Positions 1 through 13,176 of a DNA stretch of 64,000 nucleotides are shown in pieces (the stretch's first letter is position 1; every line of letters starts with the position of its first letter). The position numbers were made by a program, and so were the translations under genes. The notes under the pieces are model-generated. The model did no database searches, was not told the origin of the DNA, and saw only the letters and a list, made by a program, of their open reading frames with translations. The DNA comes from Prochlorococcus sp. AG-409-P19. Its GTDB lineage: Bacteria; Cyanobacteriota; Cyanobacteriia; PCC-6307; Cyanobiaceae. The DNA lies in the NCBI GenBank assembly GCA_003215315.1, contig QCKO01000006.1:25225-89224 (forward strand), read 5' to 3'.

Positions 1-27
1 TTAGTTGGTTTCTTTCAAGAAAGTTAC

Positions 28-1866
28 TTATTCATCACCATTTAATGAATTTTGATCAACCCATGTTGATTTTATATGCAGTTCTTTAAATTGCTTTTCA
101 TCTACTTGATCTGGAGCTTGTGTCATTAAGCATCTTGCTTGTTGCGTTTTTGGGAAGGCGATTGTATCTCGTATTGAATCTTCATTTGTCAGAAGCATCA
201 CCAGACGATCTAATCCATATGCGATCCCTCCATGAGGCGGGGCACCAGTAGCGAGTGCTTCAATAAGAAATCCAAATTGCTTTTGTGCTTCTTTAGGAGG
301 CAGACCAATAGTTTTTAATACTTCTTTTTGTAATTCTGGATTATGTATGCGTAATGACCCTCCTCCAATTTCTAGTCCATTTAAGACGAGGTCGTAGGCT
401 TGTGCTCTAGCAGTAGGAAGCTTTTCTTTCCATAAGTTTTTGTCCTCTCCAATATCTGAGGCATTTGGAGCACAGAAAGGATGATGCAAAGCTTCAAGGC
501 GCTTTTCTTCTGAGTTTTCTTCAAACATAGGGAAATCAATTACCCAAACAAAGTTCCATTGGGCTTTAGAGAATGCTTTTGGAATAAGCCCTAAGTCTTT
601 AGCTATAAATTGTCTAACACGATCTAGTGTTCTATTTACGATTGCACTGGTGCCAGCTCCGAAAAGTAGTAAATCTCCTGCCGAAGCATTTGTTTTTTTA
701 AGCAGTTGTTTTTTTTCAGAATCATTTAAATTATCTTTAATGGCTCCAATAGTATCTATTTCATTGCCTTCTCGAACCCTTATAAAAGCAAGCCCTCCAG
801 CACCTGCTTTTTGAGCTTCGGTAAAAATATCTCCACCAGGTTTAATCCTGACGTTACTTATCTTTTCATTCCCTTGTGGAATATTTATGCATTTTACGCA
901 TCCACCAGATGCAATTGCATTTGAAAAAACTTTAAATCCACTATCAATTAATAGATCACTTGTATCTATTAATTTTAAACCATATCTTGTATCTGGCCTG
1001 TCTGTTCCATAATTGTTCATTGCTTCTTGCCATGTCATTCTAGGAAAAGGAGTTTTTAATTTGATTCCTTTAATCTCTTTCCAAATAAAAGTAATTAATT
1101 GTTCATTTAGTTCAAGTATTTCTTCTTGGCTCATAAAACTCATTTCTATATCTAATTGTGTAAATTCAGGCTGTCTATCTGATCGAAGATCTTCATCACG
1201 GAAGCAACGAGCTACTTGGTAGTAGCGCTCTAATCCACCCACCATGAGTAATTGTTTAAATAATTGTGGAGATTGAGGCAATGCAAATGATTCACCTCCG
1301 CAAACTCTTGATGGCACCAAGTAATCTCTCGCCCCTTCAGGAGTGGATCGCGTTAAAATTGGGGTTTCTACTTCTATAAACTCTTGATTTTCTAAATATT
1401 TTCGAGCTGATTTGATTGTTTGATGTCGTAATTTCAAATTATTTTGCATTCTTTCTTTTCTTAGGTCTAAATAACGATGACGAAGTCGTATTTCTTCTTT
1501 AACTGATTCATCATCATGACTAGAGACGGAAAATGGAAGACTATTTGTAACAGAATTCAGGACCTCTATTTTTTCTGCAAGAAGTTCAATATTTCCTGTA
1601 GCAAGTTTGGAATTAATGGCATCTGTTGGACGTGATCTAATTTCGCCTGATACATATATTACGGACTCATTACGAAGTTTTTCAGCAATCCTGAATAAGG
1701 CTTGCCCTTTATCTGGATCAACTGTGATTTGAGTGGTACCGGTTCGATCTCTCAGATCAATAAAAATTACCCCGCCATGATCTCTGCGTCTGTCTACCCA
1801 GCCACATAGCTGAACATTTGCCCCTATGTCTGAGGTGCGCAGTTCTCCACAACTATTGCTGCGCAT
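28..1866 (-). CDS. aspS: Aspartyl-tRNA synthetase
   Basis: Class II aminoacyl-tRNA synthetase that charges tRNA-Asp in the cytoplasm. The 612-residue length fits the long bacterial AspRS type. An N-terminal OB-fold anticodon-binding domain ([12 protein letters not shown], about residues 21-32) is followed by the catalytic core with motif 2 ([19 protein letters not shown], about 218-236), a GAD-type insertion in the middle, and motif 3 ([10 protein letters not shown], about 546-555). The ATG at the N-terminus ([10 protein letters not shown]) gives a normal start. It lies 68 nt downstream of gcvT on the same strand, so co-transcription is possible but not shown. Whether it is discriminating or also charges tRNA-Asn cannot be told from the motifs alone. 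Confidence 0.97.
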   Translation of the reverse strand: MRSNSCGELRTSDIGANVQLCGWVDRRRDHGGVIFIDLRDRTGTTQITVDPDKGQALFRIAEKLRNESVIYVSGEIRSRPTDAINSKLATGNIELLAEKIEVLNSVTNSLPFSVSSHDDESVKEEIRLRHRYLDLRKERMQNNLKLRHQTIKSARKYLENQEFIEVETPILTRSTPEGARDYLVPSRVCGGESFALPQSPQLFKQLLMVGGLERYYQVARCFRDEDLRSDRQPEFTQLDIEMSFMSQEEILELNEQLITFIWKEIKGIKLKTPFPRMTWQEAMNNYGTDRPDTRYGLKLIDTSDLLIDSGFKVFSNAIASGGCVKCINIPQGNEKISNVRIKPGGDIFTEAQKAGAGGLAFIRVREGNEIDTIGAIKDNLNDSEKKQLLKKTNASAGDLLLFGAGTSAIVNRTLDRVRQFIAKDLGLIPKAFSKAQWNFVWVIDFPMFEENSEEKRLEALHHPFCAPNASDIGEDKNLWKEKLPTARAQAYDLVLNGLEIGGGSLRIHNPELQKEVLKTIGLPPKEAQKQFGFLIEALATGAPPHGGIAYGLDRLVMLLTNEDSIRDTIAFPKTQQARCLMTQAPDQVDEKQFKELHIKSTWVDQNSLNGDE

Positions 1867-1934
1867 GAGAAATCAATACATGTAAATAATGAGTTTCCCA
1901 TAAAGGCTGTCTTTTGTGTATTGGGATATTCTTT

Positions 1935-3056
1935 TTAAACTTTTGATTTTTTATAAAAAGGTTTTTTGACAATCGTTGCCATCTCTTCTTTATTTCGAAT
2001 TTGTACTTGTAATTCAGTTCCTACCTCTGAGAATTCTATTGGTATATAAGCTAAAGCAATAGCTTTTTTGAGTGTTGGGGACCAGCTACCGCTTGTTATA
2101 TGACCTATATCTTCCAAGTCCTTCATGATTTTGTGGCCTTTTCGAGCAATTGCTCTGGTTTCCATTTGAAGGCCAATTAATTTTTTTCTTATACCTTCTT
2201 TCGCTTGTTTCTCTAACGCTTGGCGGCCAATAAAATCGGAAGGCATTTCTAAGTTGACTAACCATCCTAATCCTGCTTCAAAAGGTGTGGTTTCTGTATT
2301 GATCTCGTTTCCATATAAATGCATTGCAGCTTCAAGTCTAAGAGTGTCTCTTGCCCCTAGCCCGCATGGTTGTAAGTCCTTATTTATAAGTGTTTCCCAA
2401 ATTGATTGTGCAGAGTTTGGAGGTAAAAGACATTCGAAACCATCTTCTCCGGTATAACCAGTACGTGCAATAAATATAGAACTTGTAGGATAATCTTGGT
2501 TTGTTTTGAGTTGGATTCGTCTATGACTAAAACGTGGTAATTGTAGTAGAGATTCATTACAAATTTCTTCTAATACTTTTCGTGAATTTGGACCTTGAAT
2601 AGCAATTAAAGAACCGCCCTGCTTATAGTCAGAGATTGATATATTTTTGCTTTTAAGATTTGATTCTAACCATTGCCTGTCGCAATCCGTTGTTCCTGCA
2701 TTGATTACTAAAACTAGTTGTTCTTTGTCTTCATTATTAACGCCTAAATCATAAATTATCAGATCATCAATAATGCCACCATTTTGATTTAGGAATACTG
2801 AGTAACAAGCTTCGCCTTCTCCGATTCTGAAAAGGTCTGTTGGTACCATTGTTTGCAGAGCCTCTTTTGCGTTTTTACCTTCAAGTAGAAGAATTCCCAT
2901 ATGAGAGATATCGAATACACCTGCATTTTTTCGTACTTCTTCATGCTCTTTTATCAAGCTTGAGAATTGCATAGGCATTTCCCAGCCTGCGAAAGGCACC
3001 ATTTTGCACCCAATTTTTTCGCATTGCTCGAAAAGAGGAGTTTTTTTTAGAGTCAT
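1935..3056 (-). CDS. gcvT: Glycine cleavage system T protein (aminomethyltransferase)
   Basis: Tetrahydrofolate-dependent aminomethyltransferase: takes the aminomethyl group from lipoyl-GcvH and releases ammonia and methylene-THF. The start TPLFEQCEKIGCKMVPFAGW, the DISHMG stretch and GLGARDTLRLEAAMHLYGNE are classic GcvT signatures, and the length matches the family. The ORF track begins at a TTG (3068), four codons upstream; I prefer the ATG at 3056, giving 373 residues. An AAAGGA sits just upstream of the TTG, so the longer form stays possible. Its partners gcvH and gcvP are about 20 kb away on the other strand, so the system is split. No glycine riboswitch was recognised upstream. Confidence 0.95.
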   Translation of the reverse strand: MTLKKTPLFEQCEKIGCKMVPFAGWEMPMQFSSLIKEHEEVRKNAGVFDISHMGILLLEGKNAKEALQTMVPTDLFRIGEGEACYSVFLNQNGGIIDDLIIYDLGVNNEDKEQLVLVINAGTTDCDRQWLESNLKSKNISISDYKQGGSLIAIQGPNSRKVLEEICNESLLQLPRFSHRRIQLKTNQDYPTSSIFIARTGYTGEDGFECLLPPNSAQSIWETLINKDLQPCGLGARDTLRLEAAMHLYGNEINTETTPFEAGLGWLVNLEMPSDFIGRQALEKQAKEGIRKKLIGLQMETRAIARKGHKIMKDLEDIGHITSGSWSPTLKKAIALAYIPIEFSEVGTELQVQIRNKEEMATIVKKPFYKKSKV

Positions 3057-3177
3057 ATTCTTTTTCAAGGTCCTTTCCAGGTATTCAGGGGCTTATGAAA
3101 GATTTAGTTGATGAATTTAATCCTTTGTGGCTTGATATGGAAAGTCTGACTAATCTATAAGTCTTGGGCTGTGTCCA

Positions 3178-3411
3178 ATGACTTTAGAAAAATGTTGTAG
3201 AACTTGTAAGCACTGCGTCGCAGTTCAGCAAAATCTGCTTATGCAATGTCGGTTAAGAACAATAACTATTCATTCTGAGATATCCTCATTTGCTTTTTGC
3301 CACCATTGGATGAGGAAATCTCCAATCTTACCAAAGCCAGAAAAGCAAAATGAGACTTATATTGATCAACAATTAGACTTTGGTAAAGTACTTGTACCAA
3401 GTGATAAGTAA
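3178..3411 (+). CDS. Small cysteine-rich conserved hypothetical protein
   Basis: A 77-residue protein of unknown function with an N-terminal cysteine cluster (CCRTCKHC, residues 6-13), a further Cys in MQCRL and a FCHHW motif. This spacing of Cys and His suggests a small metal site (zinc or Fe-S), which is inference. The C-terminal third is polar and proline-containing. It lies divergently from gcvT with about 120 nt between and faces the end of speB. From memory, similar Cys-rich short proteins with a CRTCKH-like start occur in marine Synechococcus and Prochlorococcus, so I consider it a real gene rather than a chance ORF. Confidence 0.7.
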   Translation: MTLEKCCRTCKHCVAVQQNLLMQCRLRTITIHSEISSFAFCHHWMRKSPILPKPEKQNETYIDQQLDFGKVLVPSDK

Positions 3412-3430
3412 TTTAGAATAATATTTAATC

Positions 3431-4324
3431 TTATTTACTTAATAACATAATTAAAGTTCTAGCTACTTTTGCTGCGACGATACTACTGACGCCTGTTGGG
3501 TCTATTTGAGGTGATAATTCAACAATATCTGCGCCAATAATATGATGATTTTTTAAAATATTTATTATTGCTTCGAAATCATTCCAGAAATATCCACCAG
3601 GTTCTGGTGTTCCTGTCCCAGGCATTATACTTGGATCAAACCAATCGAGATCTAAAGTAATATAAATAGGTGTATCCAGATGTTTATTCAGCCTCTTCTT
3701 TAAAGTTTGAAATTTATCTATTGAATTATAAGGAATAAGTCTATTTTCTAAATCCATTTCTTTAAACTCGAGTTTAGTTCCACTTCTAATTGCTATTTGT
3801 AAGAGTTGATTATTTGGAAGAATCTCTAAACATCTCCTCATAGTACAAGCATGATTATGCCTGCTTCCTAACCATTCATTTCTTAGATCGGCATGTGCAT
3901 CAAGTTGTATCATCATCATTTCAGGGTAGATATCTTTGATTGCATCAATTGCACCTGTTGTTATTGAATGCTCCCCTCCAAAAAGTAATGGTTTTAATCC
4001 TTTTTCTAATAACTCTTTAGTAGTATTTTTTGTCGCTTCAATAATTGGTTCAGGTGCTCCATGAGTAATGTTGATAGAACCAAAATCAACAAAATCTAAC
4101 TCTTCTAAATCCATGTCTAAAAGAGGAGAATAGGTTTCTAGTCCATTGCTAACTTCTCTAATCGCTGATGGACCAAATCTTGCCCCAGGTCGAAATGACG
4201 TTGTTCCATCATATGGAATCCCAAAGATACCTACTTTGCAATTTTCAGGATTCCTTTGTGCACTCATAAAGATTGCTCCTTCGTTATTAAAAGAGCTTTT
4301 ATTCTTTTCATTATGAAATTTCAT
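3431..4324 (-). CDS. speB: Agmatinase / arginase-family ureohydrolase
   Basis: Binuclear manganese hydrolase of the ureohydrolase family, most likely agmatinase (agmatine to putrescine plus urea). Metal-ligand motifs are intact: GGEHSITTG (about 117-125), LDAHADLR (about 140-147) and LDLDWFDPS (about 223-231). Length is normal at 297 aa. The start overlaps the end of speE by 14 nt. An alternative ATG at 4267 (residue 20) has a strong GAAGGAG Shine-Dalgarno 8 nt upstream, but GAIFM just before it looks like part of the conserved N-terminus, so I keep the longer form. The pairing with spermidine synthase supports a polyamine role. Guanidine or arginine as substrate cannot be excluded from sequence. 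Confidence 0.9.
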   Translation of the reverse strand: MKFHNEKNKSSFNNEGAIFMSAQRNPENCKVGIFGIPYDGTTSFRPGARFGPSAIREVSNGLETYSPLLDMDLEELDFVDFGSINITHGAPEPIIEATKNTTKELLEKGLKPLLFGGEHSITTGAIDAIKDIYPEMMMIQLDAHADLRNEWLGSRHNHACTMRRCLEILPNNQLLQIAIRSGTKLEFKEMDLENRLIPYNSIDKFQTLKKRLNKHLDTPIYITLDLDWFDPSIMPGTGTPEPGGYFWNDFEAIINILKNHHIIGADIVELSPQIDPTGVSSIVAAKVARTLIMLLSK

Positions 4325-5216
4325 GTTTCAGTTTTTTTTCTATAAATGCTGGCATAGCAATAAAAGCACCTTTTTGCCAGCGGGGACTCCAAAGATGACA
4401 ATTTCTAGAGATAAACTCCGCCCGTTTTTTTAGTGGATTCAAGTATCTGGGCTCATTCATTGATGCAAAAGTCCAACTCCACCAACCGCTGGGGTACATC
4501 GGCACCCATCCATACATAGGATCTGCATGATCAAAGATGTCCCGCAAAGTTTTCACAATTTGTATATGTACTTTTTCAAATGCTTCTGGAGATTCGCTTT
4601 GTGTTGCAAACACACCTCCTGGTCGTAAAATTCTCGAACAGGCCTCAAAAAATCTTTTGTTATATAAACCTTTTGCAGGTCCGATAGGGTCTGAACCATC
4701 AATAATAATTACATCATAAGTATTATTTTTTGCCTCGTTAACCCATTTAATACCATCTTTTATTTGTAAGTTCAGTCGTTTATCCTTCCAAGCTTTTCCT
4801 CCTATATCACCTAAGTATTGCTTGCTTAAGTCAATCACTTTTGAATCAATTTCAATTAAATCTAATTGTTTGACATCTTTGTGCATTAGGCATTCTCTAG
4901 CGCTTCCTCCATCACCACCTCCAATAATGAGAACCTTTTGTATTCTGTGTGCACTACACATTGCAGTTTGCACCAGACATTCGTGATAATATTTTTCTTG
5001 TTTTCCTGCTACCATCCAACAATTATCAAGCATCAGGCTAGTTCCGTAATTATCTGACTCAATAATTTTTATTGTTTGGAAGTCACTTGATTCTTCTTTG
5101 ATTATTCTTCCTTTTAGTCCATACCTAACGCCAAGATGTGTTTCATAAATCCATTCATTTTGGCTGTTTTCGTTTAAAAGATTCTTCACTTTATTTGGGT
5201 TCCTTATGATCTGCAT
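4311..5216 (-). CDS. speE: Polyamine aminopropyltransferase (spermidine synthase)
   Basis: Transfers the aminopropyl group of decarboxylated S-adenosylmethionine to putrescine. The Rossmann-like core shows [14 protein letters not shown] (about 95-108) and the putrescine/dcSAM-contact region [17 protein letters not shown] (about 169-185); a YYHE motif precedes them (KYYHECL). The C-terminus ([20 protein letters not shown]) is typical of cyanobacterial enzymes. 301 aa is a usual length. The gene overlaps mazG upstream by 26 nt and speB downstream by 14 nt, so the three are probably one transcript with coupled translation. Confidence 0.95.
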   Translation of the reverse strand: MQIIRNPNKVKNLLNENSQNEWIYETHLGVRYGLKGRIIKEESSDFQTIKIIESDNYGTSLMLDNCWMVAGKQEKYYHECLVQTAMCSAHRIQKVLIIGGGDGGSARECLMHKDVKQLDLIEIDSKVIDLSKQYLGDIGGKAWKDKRLNLQIKDGIKWVNEAKNNTYDVIIIDGSDPIGPAKGLYNKRFFEACSRILRPGGVFATQSESPEAFEKVHIQIVKTLRDIFDHADPMYGWVPMYPSGWWSWTFASMNEPRYLNPLKKRAEFISRNCHLWSPRWQKGAFIAMPAFIEKKLKHEIS

Positions 5217-6012
5217 TTTTGGCTTGCTGCCAATATTCTCTCATCCTTTTGTGTGTAATATTGCTAATGTCATAATTAACTGTTTTTTCTATAAAAGATA
5301 GTCGGTTAAGAATCTTTTTATTTGTTGACATTAACCCTTCTTCGGGATTGAGTTTATACCAACGTGCGAGATTTATTAGCGTAAATAATATGTCACCAAG
5401 TTCCGCTTCTGCCTCTTCAAGTAGATTAGACTTTAATGCTGTTTTAAGTTCAGCAAATTCTTCATCAATTTTATTCCAAATATCATTTTCTTCAGTCCAT
5501 TCTAACCCTACAGTTGCTACTTTGTTTGATATTGAGAATGCTGCATTAGTAGCAGATTGTGATCTAATTTTGACTTTCAATTGGTCACTTATAGGGCTTA
5601 AGGAGTTCGATGATTTTTTTTCTTTAGCTTTGATTTTTTCCCAATTATTATTAACCTCTTCAATACTAATAAGTTCTCTTTTTTTAAATACATGTGGATG
5701 TCTACGAATTAACTTCTGATTTATTTCTTCAATAACATCAGAGAAGTTAAATTTTTTTTCTTCTGACGCGATTTGTGCATGCAAAACTACTTGTAACAAA
5801 AGATCTCCTAGTTCTTCTTTGATTTCTTTAGTATTTTCCTCTCTAATAGCATCTGCAACTTCATACGCTTCTTCGATGACAAATGGAATTAGAGATTTAT
5901 GAGTTTGCTCAATATCCCATGGACATCCTGAATCTCGATCACGTAACTGCTTGACAATGTTAACAAGATTATTAATTGCTGTATTTAGTGATTTGTTGAA
6001 TTGAGGGTTCAT
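5191..6012 (-). CDS. mazG: Nucleoside triphosphate pyrophosphohydrolase MazG
   Basis: House-cleaning NTP pyrophosphatase with two MazG domains in tandem. The N-terminal repeat has [22 protein letters not shown] (about 30-51) followed by [17 protein letters not shown] (about 66-82). The C-terminal repeat has [10 protein letters not shown] and [19 protein letters not shown] (about 200-218), carrying the metal-binding EExxE/ExxD pattern. Length (273 aa) is close to the two-domain E. coli type. It is the first gene of the mazG-speE-speB cluster, with its 3' end overlapping speE. Confidence 0.93.
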   Translation of the reverse strand: MNPQFNKSLNTAINNLVNIVKQLRDRDSGCPWDIEQTHKSLIPFVIEEAYEVADAIREENTKEIKEELGDLLLQVVLHAQIASEEKKFNFSDVIEEINQKLIRRHPHVFKKRELISIEEVNNNWEKIKAKEKKSSNSLSPISDQLKVKIRSQSATNAAFSISNKVATVGLEWTEENDIWNKIDEEFAELKTALKSNLLEEAEAELGDILFTLINLARWYKLNPEEGLMSTNKKILNRLSFIEKTVNYDISNITHKRMREYWQQAKNADHKEPK

Positions 6013-6156
6013 TATGAGCTTTTGCTGACGATTGATTTTCTGTATATCTATTTATTTTCACATGGTTGATAGCCTAATTTCTTATTTTTTTAAATATGGT
6101 GTCGTTTAGGTATTACAGTGTGTGGGAACATTCATCTTGAGAATGACTTTATACAT

Positions 6157-6228
<72 letters not shown>

Positions 6229-6617
6229 TATCAGATGAATTCCTCTCGAACAGAACATCTTCGACTAGTTAGTGTCTTCTTATTAGAGGCTTCTATATAA
6301 GGTTTCCAGATGCTTTCAAGCAAGGCTTAGTTTCAAATGCATAGATTGCCTTCAGGGCTCTTCTAGATAGCTCTGATGTGTGATTGATTGAGTATTAGTT
6401 TCTTTGATTACTGTGTCTGGTTCTGACGAGAATAATTACATTTGTAAAAAGGATAAAAGTTGAATGCTTGTGGATATTTGAGTCATATTGTCTTAATAAC
6501 ACTTTCTCGATTAGATGATCATATGTTGCTTAGGCTCTATGTTTAGCTCAACAACAAAACATTCCCCTTAGTCCTTATATCAAAAGGGTTTTGAAGGAAT
6601 TATTATGAATGATGCTG
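6229..6617. other. Gene-poor intergenic region downstream of tRNA-Val
   Basis: About 390 nt without a credible ORF on either strand; the longest reading frames found by eye were around 20 codons. Near 6560-6590 there is a weak CCCTT...AAGGG inverted repeat followed by TTTTG, which could be a poor terminator. For this compact genome the gap is long, so an unrecognised small RNA or a decayed gene is possible, but I recognised no known RNA family. Confidence 0.4.
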
Positions 6618-6869
6618 TTAATCTTCTGGAAATAATAAAGTTGATAATTCTTCTGGGTCTACTTCATAAACACGCGCCAAGCTTGTTTCAATAGCGCTGG
6701 TAACATCTCCAGGCAAGAATCTCATGGCATTTAATGCATCATCTGCAATTTCATCAGTAAGGAGCGTGTCTTCTGTACTTAGTTTTTCGTCATTAATTAC
6801 GGCAATTACCCAGCTTTGGTAAGAGTAGACAAGGTCAGAGAATTCTAATTCAGGGTCATTTAGATCCAT
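6618..6869 (-). CDS. Conserved hypothetical acidic small protein
   Basis: An 83-residue, strongly acidic protein (MDLNDPELEFSDLVYSYQSW start). The pattern looks helical and globular, with no signal peptide, membrane span or catalytic motif. It ends in ELSTLLFPED. I do not recognise the family. It is divergent from the hypothetical gene at 6924 with about 55 nt between, so the two share a promoter region. The even residue composition and position between real genes support a true gene. Confidence 0.65.
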   Translation of the reverse strand: MDLNDPELEFSDLVYSYQSWVIAVINDEKLSTEDTLLTDEIADDALNAMRFLPGDVTSAIETSLARVYEVDPEELSTLLFPED

Positions 6870-6923
6870 GATCGAGCAAACTGCTAATGACAGTCAACAC
6901 TAGTTTGGCTTTATATGGAGTAA

Positions 6924-7391
6924 ATGTCTGCCATGGAACAAAACTCTCATACTGCAATTCAGGCGAAAATATTTGATTTTGCTTTATTGGAGTTGATATA
7001 TAGCAAAAGAGATTTTTTTAAACCTCATTGGACATTAGAAAGTTGGGCTAAGTTTTTAATATGGTTGACTTTGAACTGCGGGCTATCTGGAGATAAAGAA
7101 AGTCTTGAATTTTTTGCGGATTCGTTGGGTTCTTCACTTACAAAAAGAATGCGAAGAGTTTTTTTTGAAAGGAAGATAGAAGATTTGCTCTTGCATCTAA
7201 TGGCTGATCCTTCAGAGCAAATGGTTGTCATAATGCCTTTAACAAAAGGGGTAGTTCTTCAAGACAGTGTTGTTTTGCAAGCACTAGATATTGTTGGATT
7301 GAGCGATAGAGTTGTTTTGGATCGTTCTTCTTGGGGTAAACATGATTCGCTAATAGCGATCCCTTGGAATCCTTTAGATCGTGACAGTTGA
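6924..7391 (+). CDS. Conserved hypothetical protein upstream of valS
   Basis: A 155-residue soluble protein that I do not recognise by domain. It has an amphipathic, aromatic-rich N-terminal half (LELIYSKRDFFKPHWTLESW) and ends with HDSLIAIPWNPLDRDS. A GGAG lies just before the ATG at 6924; a second ATG at 6933 is an alternative start. The gene ends 63 nt before valS on the same strand, so it may be co-transcribed with it. No catalytic motif or membrane segment can be seen. Confidence 0.65.
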   Translation: MSAMEQNSHTAIQAKIFDFALLELIYSKRDFFKPHWTLESWAKFLIWLTLNCGLSGDKESLEFFADSLGSSLTKRMRRVFFERKIEDLLLHLMADPSEQMVVIMPLTKGVVLQDSVVLQALDIVGLSDRVVLDRSSWGKHDSLIAIPWNPLDRDS

Positions 7392-7454
7392 AATTTTTGC
7401 AAACACGAATTGCGTAATGGTTTGCGAGCATGGTTTGAATGATTTTGTTTTTCT

Positions 7455-10256
7455 GTGACTGATCAGAGAGAGACTGCCGATTTTTCACAAGCGGCTGAAG
7501 CTTTACCAAAGACCTATGACCCGGTGGGCACAGAGAGACGCTGGCAGCATCTTTGGGAAAAAAATGCTGCATTTCATCCTGATCCAAATGCTTCTGGAGA
7601 TCCATTTTCAATTGTGATTCCTCCTCCTAATGTCACAGGCAGTTTGCATATGGGGCATGCTTTTAATACTGCGCTTATTGATACTGTTATTAGATTTCAA
7701 AGATTGAGAGGTAAAAATGTTCTTTGTCTTCCAGGAACTGACCATGCTTCTATAGCAGTTCAAACTATTCTTGAGAAGCAAATAAAAGAAGAAGGAATAA
7801 CACTCGAAGATCTTGGTAGAGACTCTTTTTTGAGAAAAGCCTGGGAGTGGAAAGAAAATAGTGGAGGCAAAATTGTTAATCAACTCAAACGATTGGGATA
7901 CTCAGTGGATTGGGCAAGAGAGAGATTTACTTTAGATAAAAGGTTGAGTGAGGCAGTTGTTGAAGCATTTGTACAATTACATGAGAAAGGACTGATATAT
8001 CGAGGTGAATATTTAGTTAACTGGTGCCCTGCATCGGGATCAGCTGTGAGCGATTTAGAAGTTGAGATGAAAGAGGTTGATGGTTTTTTATGGCATTTCT
8101 CTTACCCATTAACTGATAGTTCATCTGTTGAAGATGGGATTAAATATCTTGAAGTTGCGACTACTCGTCCGGAGACGATGCTTGGTGATGTAGCTGTAGC
8201 TGTTAACCCTAATGATGAGCGTTATCAACATCTTGTAGGCAAATCTTTGATATTGCCATTAGTCGATCGAGAAATACCTATTATTTCGGACCATCATGTT
8301 GATAAAGACTTTGGGACTGGTTGTGTCAAAGTTACACCAGCACATGACCCTAATGATTTTGAGATAGGTCAAAGACATAGCCTTCCACAAATCACTATAA
8401 TGAATAAGAACGGTACTATGAATCATAATGCGGGTAAATTTTCTGGCTTAGATCGTTTTGAGGCACGAAAAGCAATTGTTCAAAATTTAAAAGACCTCAA
8501 CCTTCTAACAAAAGTTGAGCCTTATAAGCATACTGTTCCATATTCAGATCGGGGCAAGGTTCCTGTTGAACCATTACTTTCCACCCAATGGTTTGTTAGG
8601 ATGGAGCCATTAGCAGAAAAATGTCGGCAATCTTTAGCTAATAATGAACCTAGATTTGTTCCAGAACGATGGGGAAAAGTTTATAGCGATTGGCTCACGA
8701 ATATACGAGATTGGTGTATAAGTAGGCAGTTATGGTGGGGGCATAGAATCCCAGCTTGGTTTGTTATCAGTGAAACTGATAATCAAGTTATAGATCAAAC
8801 ACCTTATATTGTTGCTCGTACAGAAGATGAGGCTTTGAAGATAGCCAAAGAAAAATTTGGTGAATCTGCAGAGATCAAACAAGATGAAGATGTTTTAGAT
8901 ACTTGGTTCTCTAGTGGACTGTGGCCCTTCTCTACTCTTGGATGGCCAGATGTTCAGCATCCAGATTTTAGAACTTGGTATCCAACAACTACGTTAGTGA
9001 CAGGTTTTGATATCATTTTCTTCTGGGTTGCCAGAATGACCATGATGGCAGGTATCTTTACTGATCGTATGCCTTTTGCAGATGTCTATATTCATGGATT
9101 AGTTAGAGATGAACAAAATCGTAAGATGAGTAAAAGTGTGGGTAATGGGATTGACCCTGTATTGCTGATAGATAGATATGGCACAGATGCTTTGCGGTTT
9201 GCTTTAGTCAGAGAAGTTGTTGGAACAGGTCAAGATATTCGAATTGATTATGACCGGGAGAAGGATACGTCATCAACAGTTGAAGCCTCGAGAAATTTTG
9301 CTAACAAACTTTGGAATGCGACACGATTTGCGTTAATTAATCGTGCTAACTTTTCATTGGCCTTAGAAGACGATTTAGAAAGTTTAGAATTGAAACTATC
9401 TGATCGGTGGATTTTATCTAGACTGGCGCGCGTTAATAGGCAATCAGTTAAACGTTATGAAAGTTATGCACTTGGTGAAGCGGCAAAGGGTTTATATGAG
9501 TTTGTATGGAATGATTTTTGTGATTGGTATGTAGAACTTATTAAGCCTCGCCTTAATCTAGGAGATATGCCTACTAAGGAAGAGTTGTTAGATAAGAAAG
9601 TTGCGATATCTGTTTCGTCTAGAGTTTTGTGTGAGTTGTTAATTATGTTGCATCCTTTGATGCCACATTTGACTGAGGAACTTTGGCATGCGTTAACAGG
9701 CAAGCCCGAAGATGATCTTCTTGCTCTCCAAGGCTGGACCAATATTAGTGACTCATATTTGAATGAAGAATTGGAATTATCTTTCACACAGTTATTTTCG
9801 TCAATTAGGCTTGTTCGTAACTTACGAGCTGTGGCAGGTTTAAAGCCTGCTCAAGAAATCCCAGTTCGATTGATTACAGGCAAACAAGATCTCTTGAATA
9901 CTTTGAGTAGATCTAAAATTGATATTCAAGCACTAACAAGAGCGGAAAATATTTATGTCATTACTCCAAGTGAACAAAGTGCTTTACCTCCAGTGAAAGC
10001 ACTCACTGCGGTGAGTGGGGAGTTAGAGGTTGTTTTACCTATTGAGGGATTGGTTGACATTGAGTCGTTGCGTTCTCGATTAGAGAAGGATTTACATAAG
10101 GCAGAAAAAGAAATCAAAAATCTTTCAGGACGATTATCAAATCCCAATTTTGCTAAAAAAGCACCATCTGATGTTGTGGCTACTTGTCGAGCTAACCTAG
10201 TTGAAGTTGAATCTCAAGCTTTAGTAGTACGTAACCGTTTGGCTGGATTAAATTAA
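7455..10256 (+). CDS. valS: Valyl-tRNA synthetase
   Basis: Class I synthetase that charges tRNA-Val. The HIGH signature appears as [15 protein letters not shown] (HMGH about residues 64-67) and the KMSKS loop as RKMSKSVGN (about 556-564). Between them lies the CP1 editing domain ([14 protein letters not shown]). The C-terminal coiled coil ([20 protein letters not shown]) is typical of ValRS and separates it from IleRS and LeuRS. The start codon is GTG. Length 933 aa is normal. It is followed 15 nt later by the TVP38-like gene. Confidence 0.98.
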   Translation: MTDQRETADFSQAAEALPKTYDPVGTERRWQHLWEKNAAFHPDPNASGDPFSIVIPPPNVTGSLHMGHAFNTALIDTVIRFQRLRGKNVLCLPGTDHASIAVQTILEKQIKEEGITLEDLGRDSFLRKAWEWKENSGGKIVNQLKRLGYSVDWARERFTLDKRLSEAVVEAFVQLHEKGLIYRGEYLVNWCPASGSAVSDLEVEMKEVDGFLWHFSYPLTDSSSVEDGIKYLEVATTRPETMLGDVAVAVNPNDERYQHLVGKSLILPLVDREIPIISDHHVDKDFGTGCVKVTPAHDPNDFEIGQRHSLPQITIMNKNGTMNHNAGKFSGLDRFEARKAIVQNLKDLNLLTKVEPYKHTVPYSDRGKVPVEPLLSTQWFVRMEPLAEKCRQSLANNEPRFVPERWGKVYSDWLTNIRDWCISRQLWWGHRIPAWFVISETDNQVIDQTPYIVARTEDEALKIAKEKFGESAEIKQDEDVLDTWFSSGLWPFSTLGWPDVQHPDFRTWYPTTTLVTGFDIIFFWVARMTMMAGIFTDRMPFADVYIHGLVRDEQNRKMSKSVGNGIDPVLLIDRYGTDALRFALVREVVGTGQDIRIDYDREKDTSSTVEASRNFANKLWNATRFALINRANFSLALEDDLESLELKLSDRWILSRLARVNRQSVKRYESYALGEAAKGLYEFVWNDFCDWYVELIKPRLNLGDMPTKEELLDKKVAISVSSRVLCELLIMLHPLMPHLTEELWHALTGKPEDDLLALQGWTNISDSYLNEELELSFTQLFSSIRLVRNLRAVAGLKPAQEIPVRLITGKQDLLNTLSRSKIDIQALTRAENIYVITPSEQSALPPVKALTAVSGELEVVLPIEGLVDIESLRSRLEKDLHKAEKEIKNLSGRLSNPNFAKKAPSDVVATCRANLVEVESQALVVRNRLAGLN

Positions 10257-10271
10257 TAGGAAGTATTATTG

Positions 10272-10870
10272 ATGAAAAATAGTGTGGAAATTTGGTTGAA
10301 TCAACTTTTGCCTTTTGTAGATAGTACTAATGGCATATATTTGTTTATTATTTTGTATGCATTATCAGTAACTTGCTTGGTGCCAGGGGCATGGTTTTCA
10401 ATGCTTTCAGGTTTGATTTATGGTACTTGGTTAGGAAGTTTCGTTGTTATATTGGGTGCTTTTTTAGGTGCAGAACTTAGCTTTTATTTAGGACGAAAAT
10501 TGTTACGAGATTGGATACAAAAGAGAATAGCTGGTTTGCCAAGAATGGAGGCTTTTTCAAAAGCATTGGGTAGAGAGGGTTTGAAAGTTATTTTTCTATC
10601 ACGTTTATCCCCTGCATTTCCTTTTGGGTTGCTTAACTATGCTTATAGCGTTAGTAATGTTACTGGGAGAAATTTTACTTTAGGATTATTAGGCATTGTC
10701 CCTGGAACAATTTTTTATTGCAGCTTGGGTTCTTTAGCAGGAGAGATTTCACGTTTTCCTGAAGTCCTTTCAGGTAGAACAGATTTAGTATCTTTTATCT
10801 TTACTTTTGTAAGTATTATTGCGACTTGTATTGTTTTTTGGCTTGTTATTAAAGGAACGCAAGATATTTT

Positions 10871-10895
<25 letters not shown>
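10272..10895 (+). CDS. TVP38/TMEM64-family membrane protein
   Basis: Integral membrane protein of the SNARE-associated/TVP38-TMEM64 (DedA-like) superfamily, about 207 aa. It has hydrophobic segments around residues 20-40 and 45-72, the family motif with FLGAELSFYLGR, and the core stretch FLSRLSPAFPFGLLNYAYS (about 113-131) followed by GIVPGTIFYCSLGSLAGE. A last membrane span lies near the C-terminus. The family is linked to lipid scrambling or transport, but a specific substrate cannot be assigned. I start at the ATG at 10272 rather than the TTG in the track; an AGGAAG lies upstream. The 3' end overlaps the convergent 59-aa gene by 25 bp. Confidence 0.85.

Positions 10896-13176
<2,281 letters not shown>

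Noticed and set aside
3057-3177. Glycine riboswitch upstream of gcvT
   Set aside because: I looked for the conserved core in the leaders of gcvT and gcvP and did not find it.
5348-5719. 123-aa plus-strand ORF inside mazG
   Set aside because: Antisense to a well-supported MazG domain pair; Ser-rich shadow frame.
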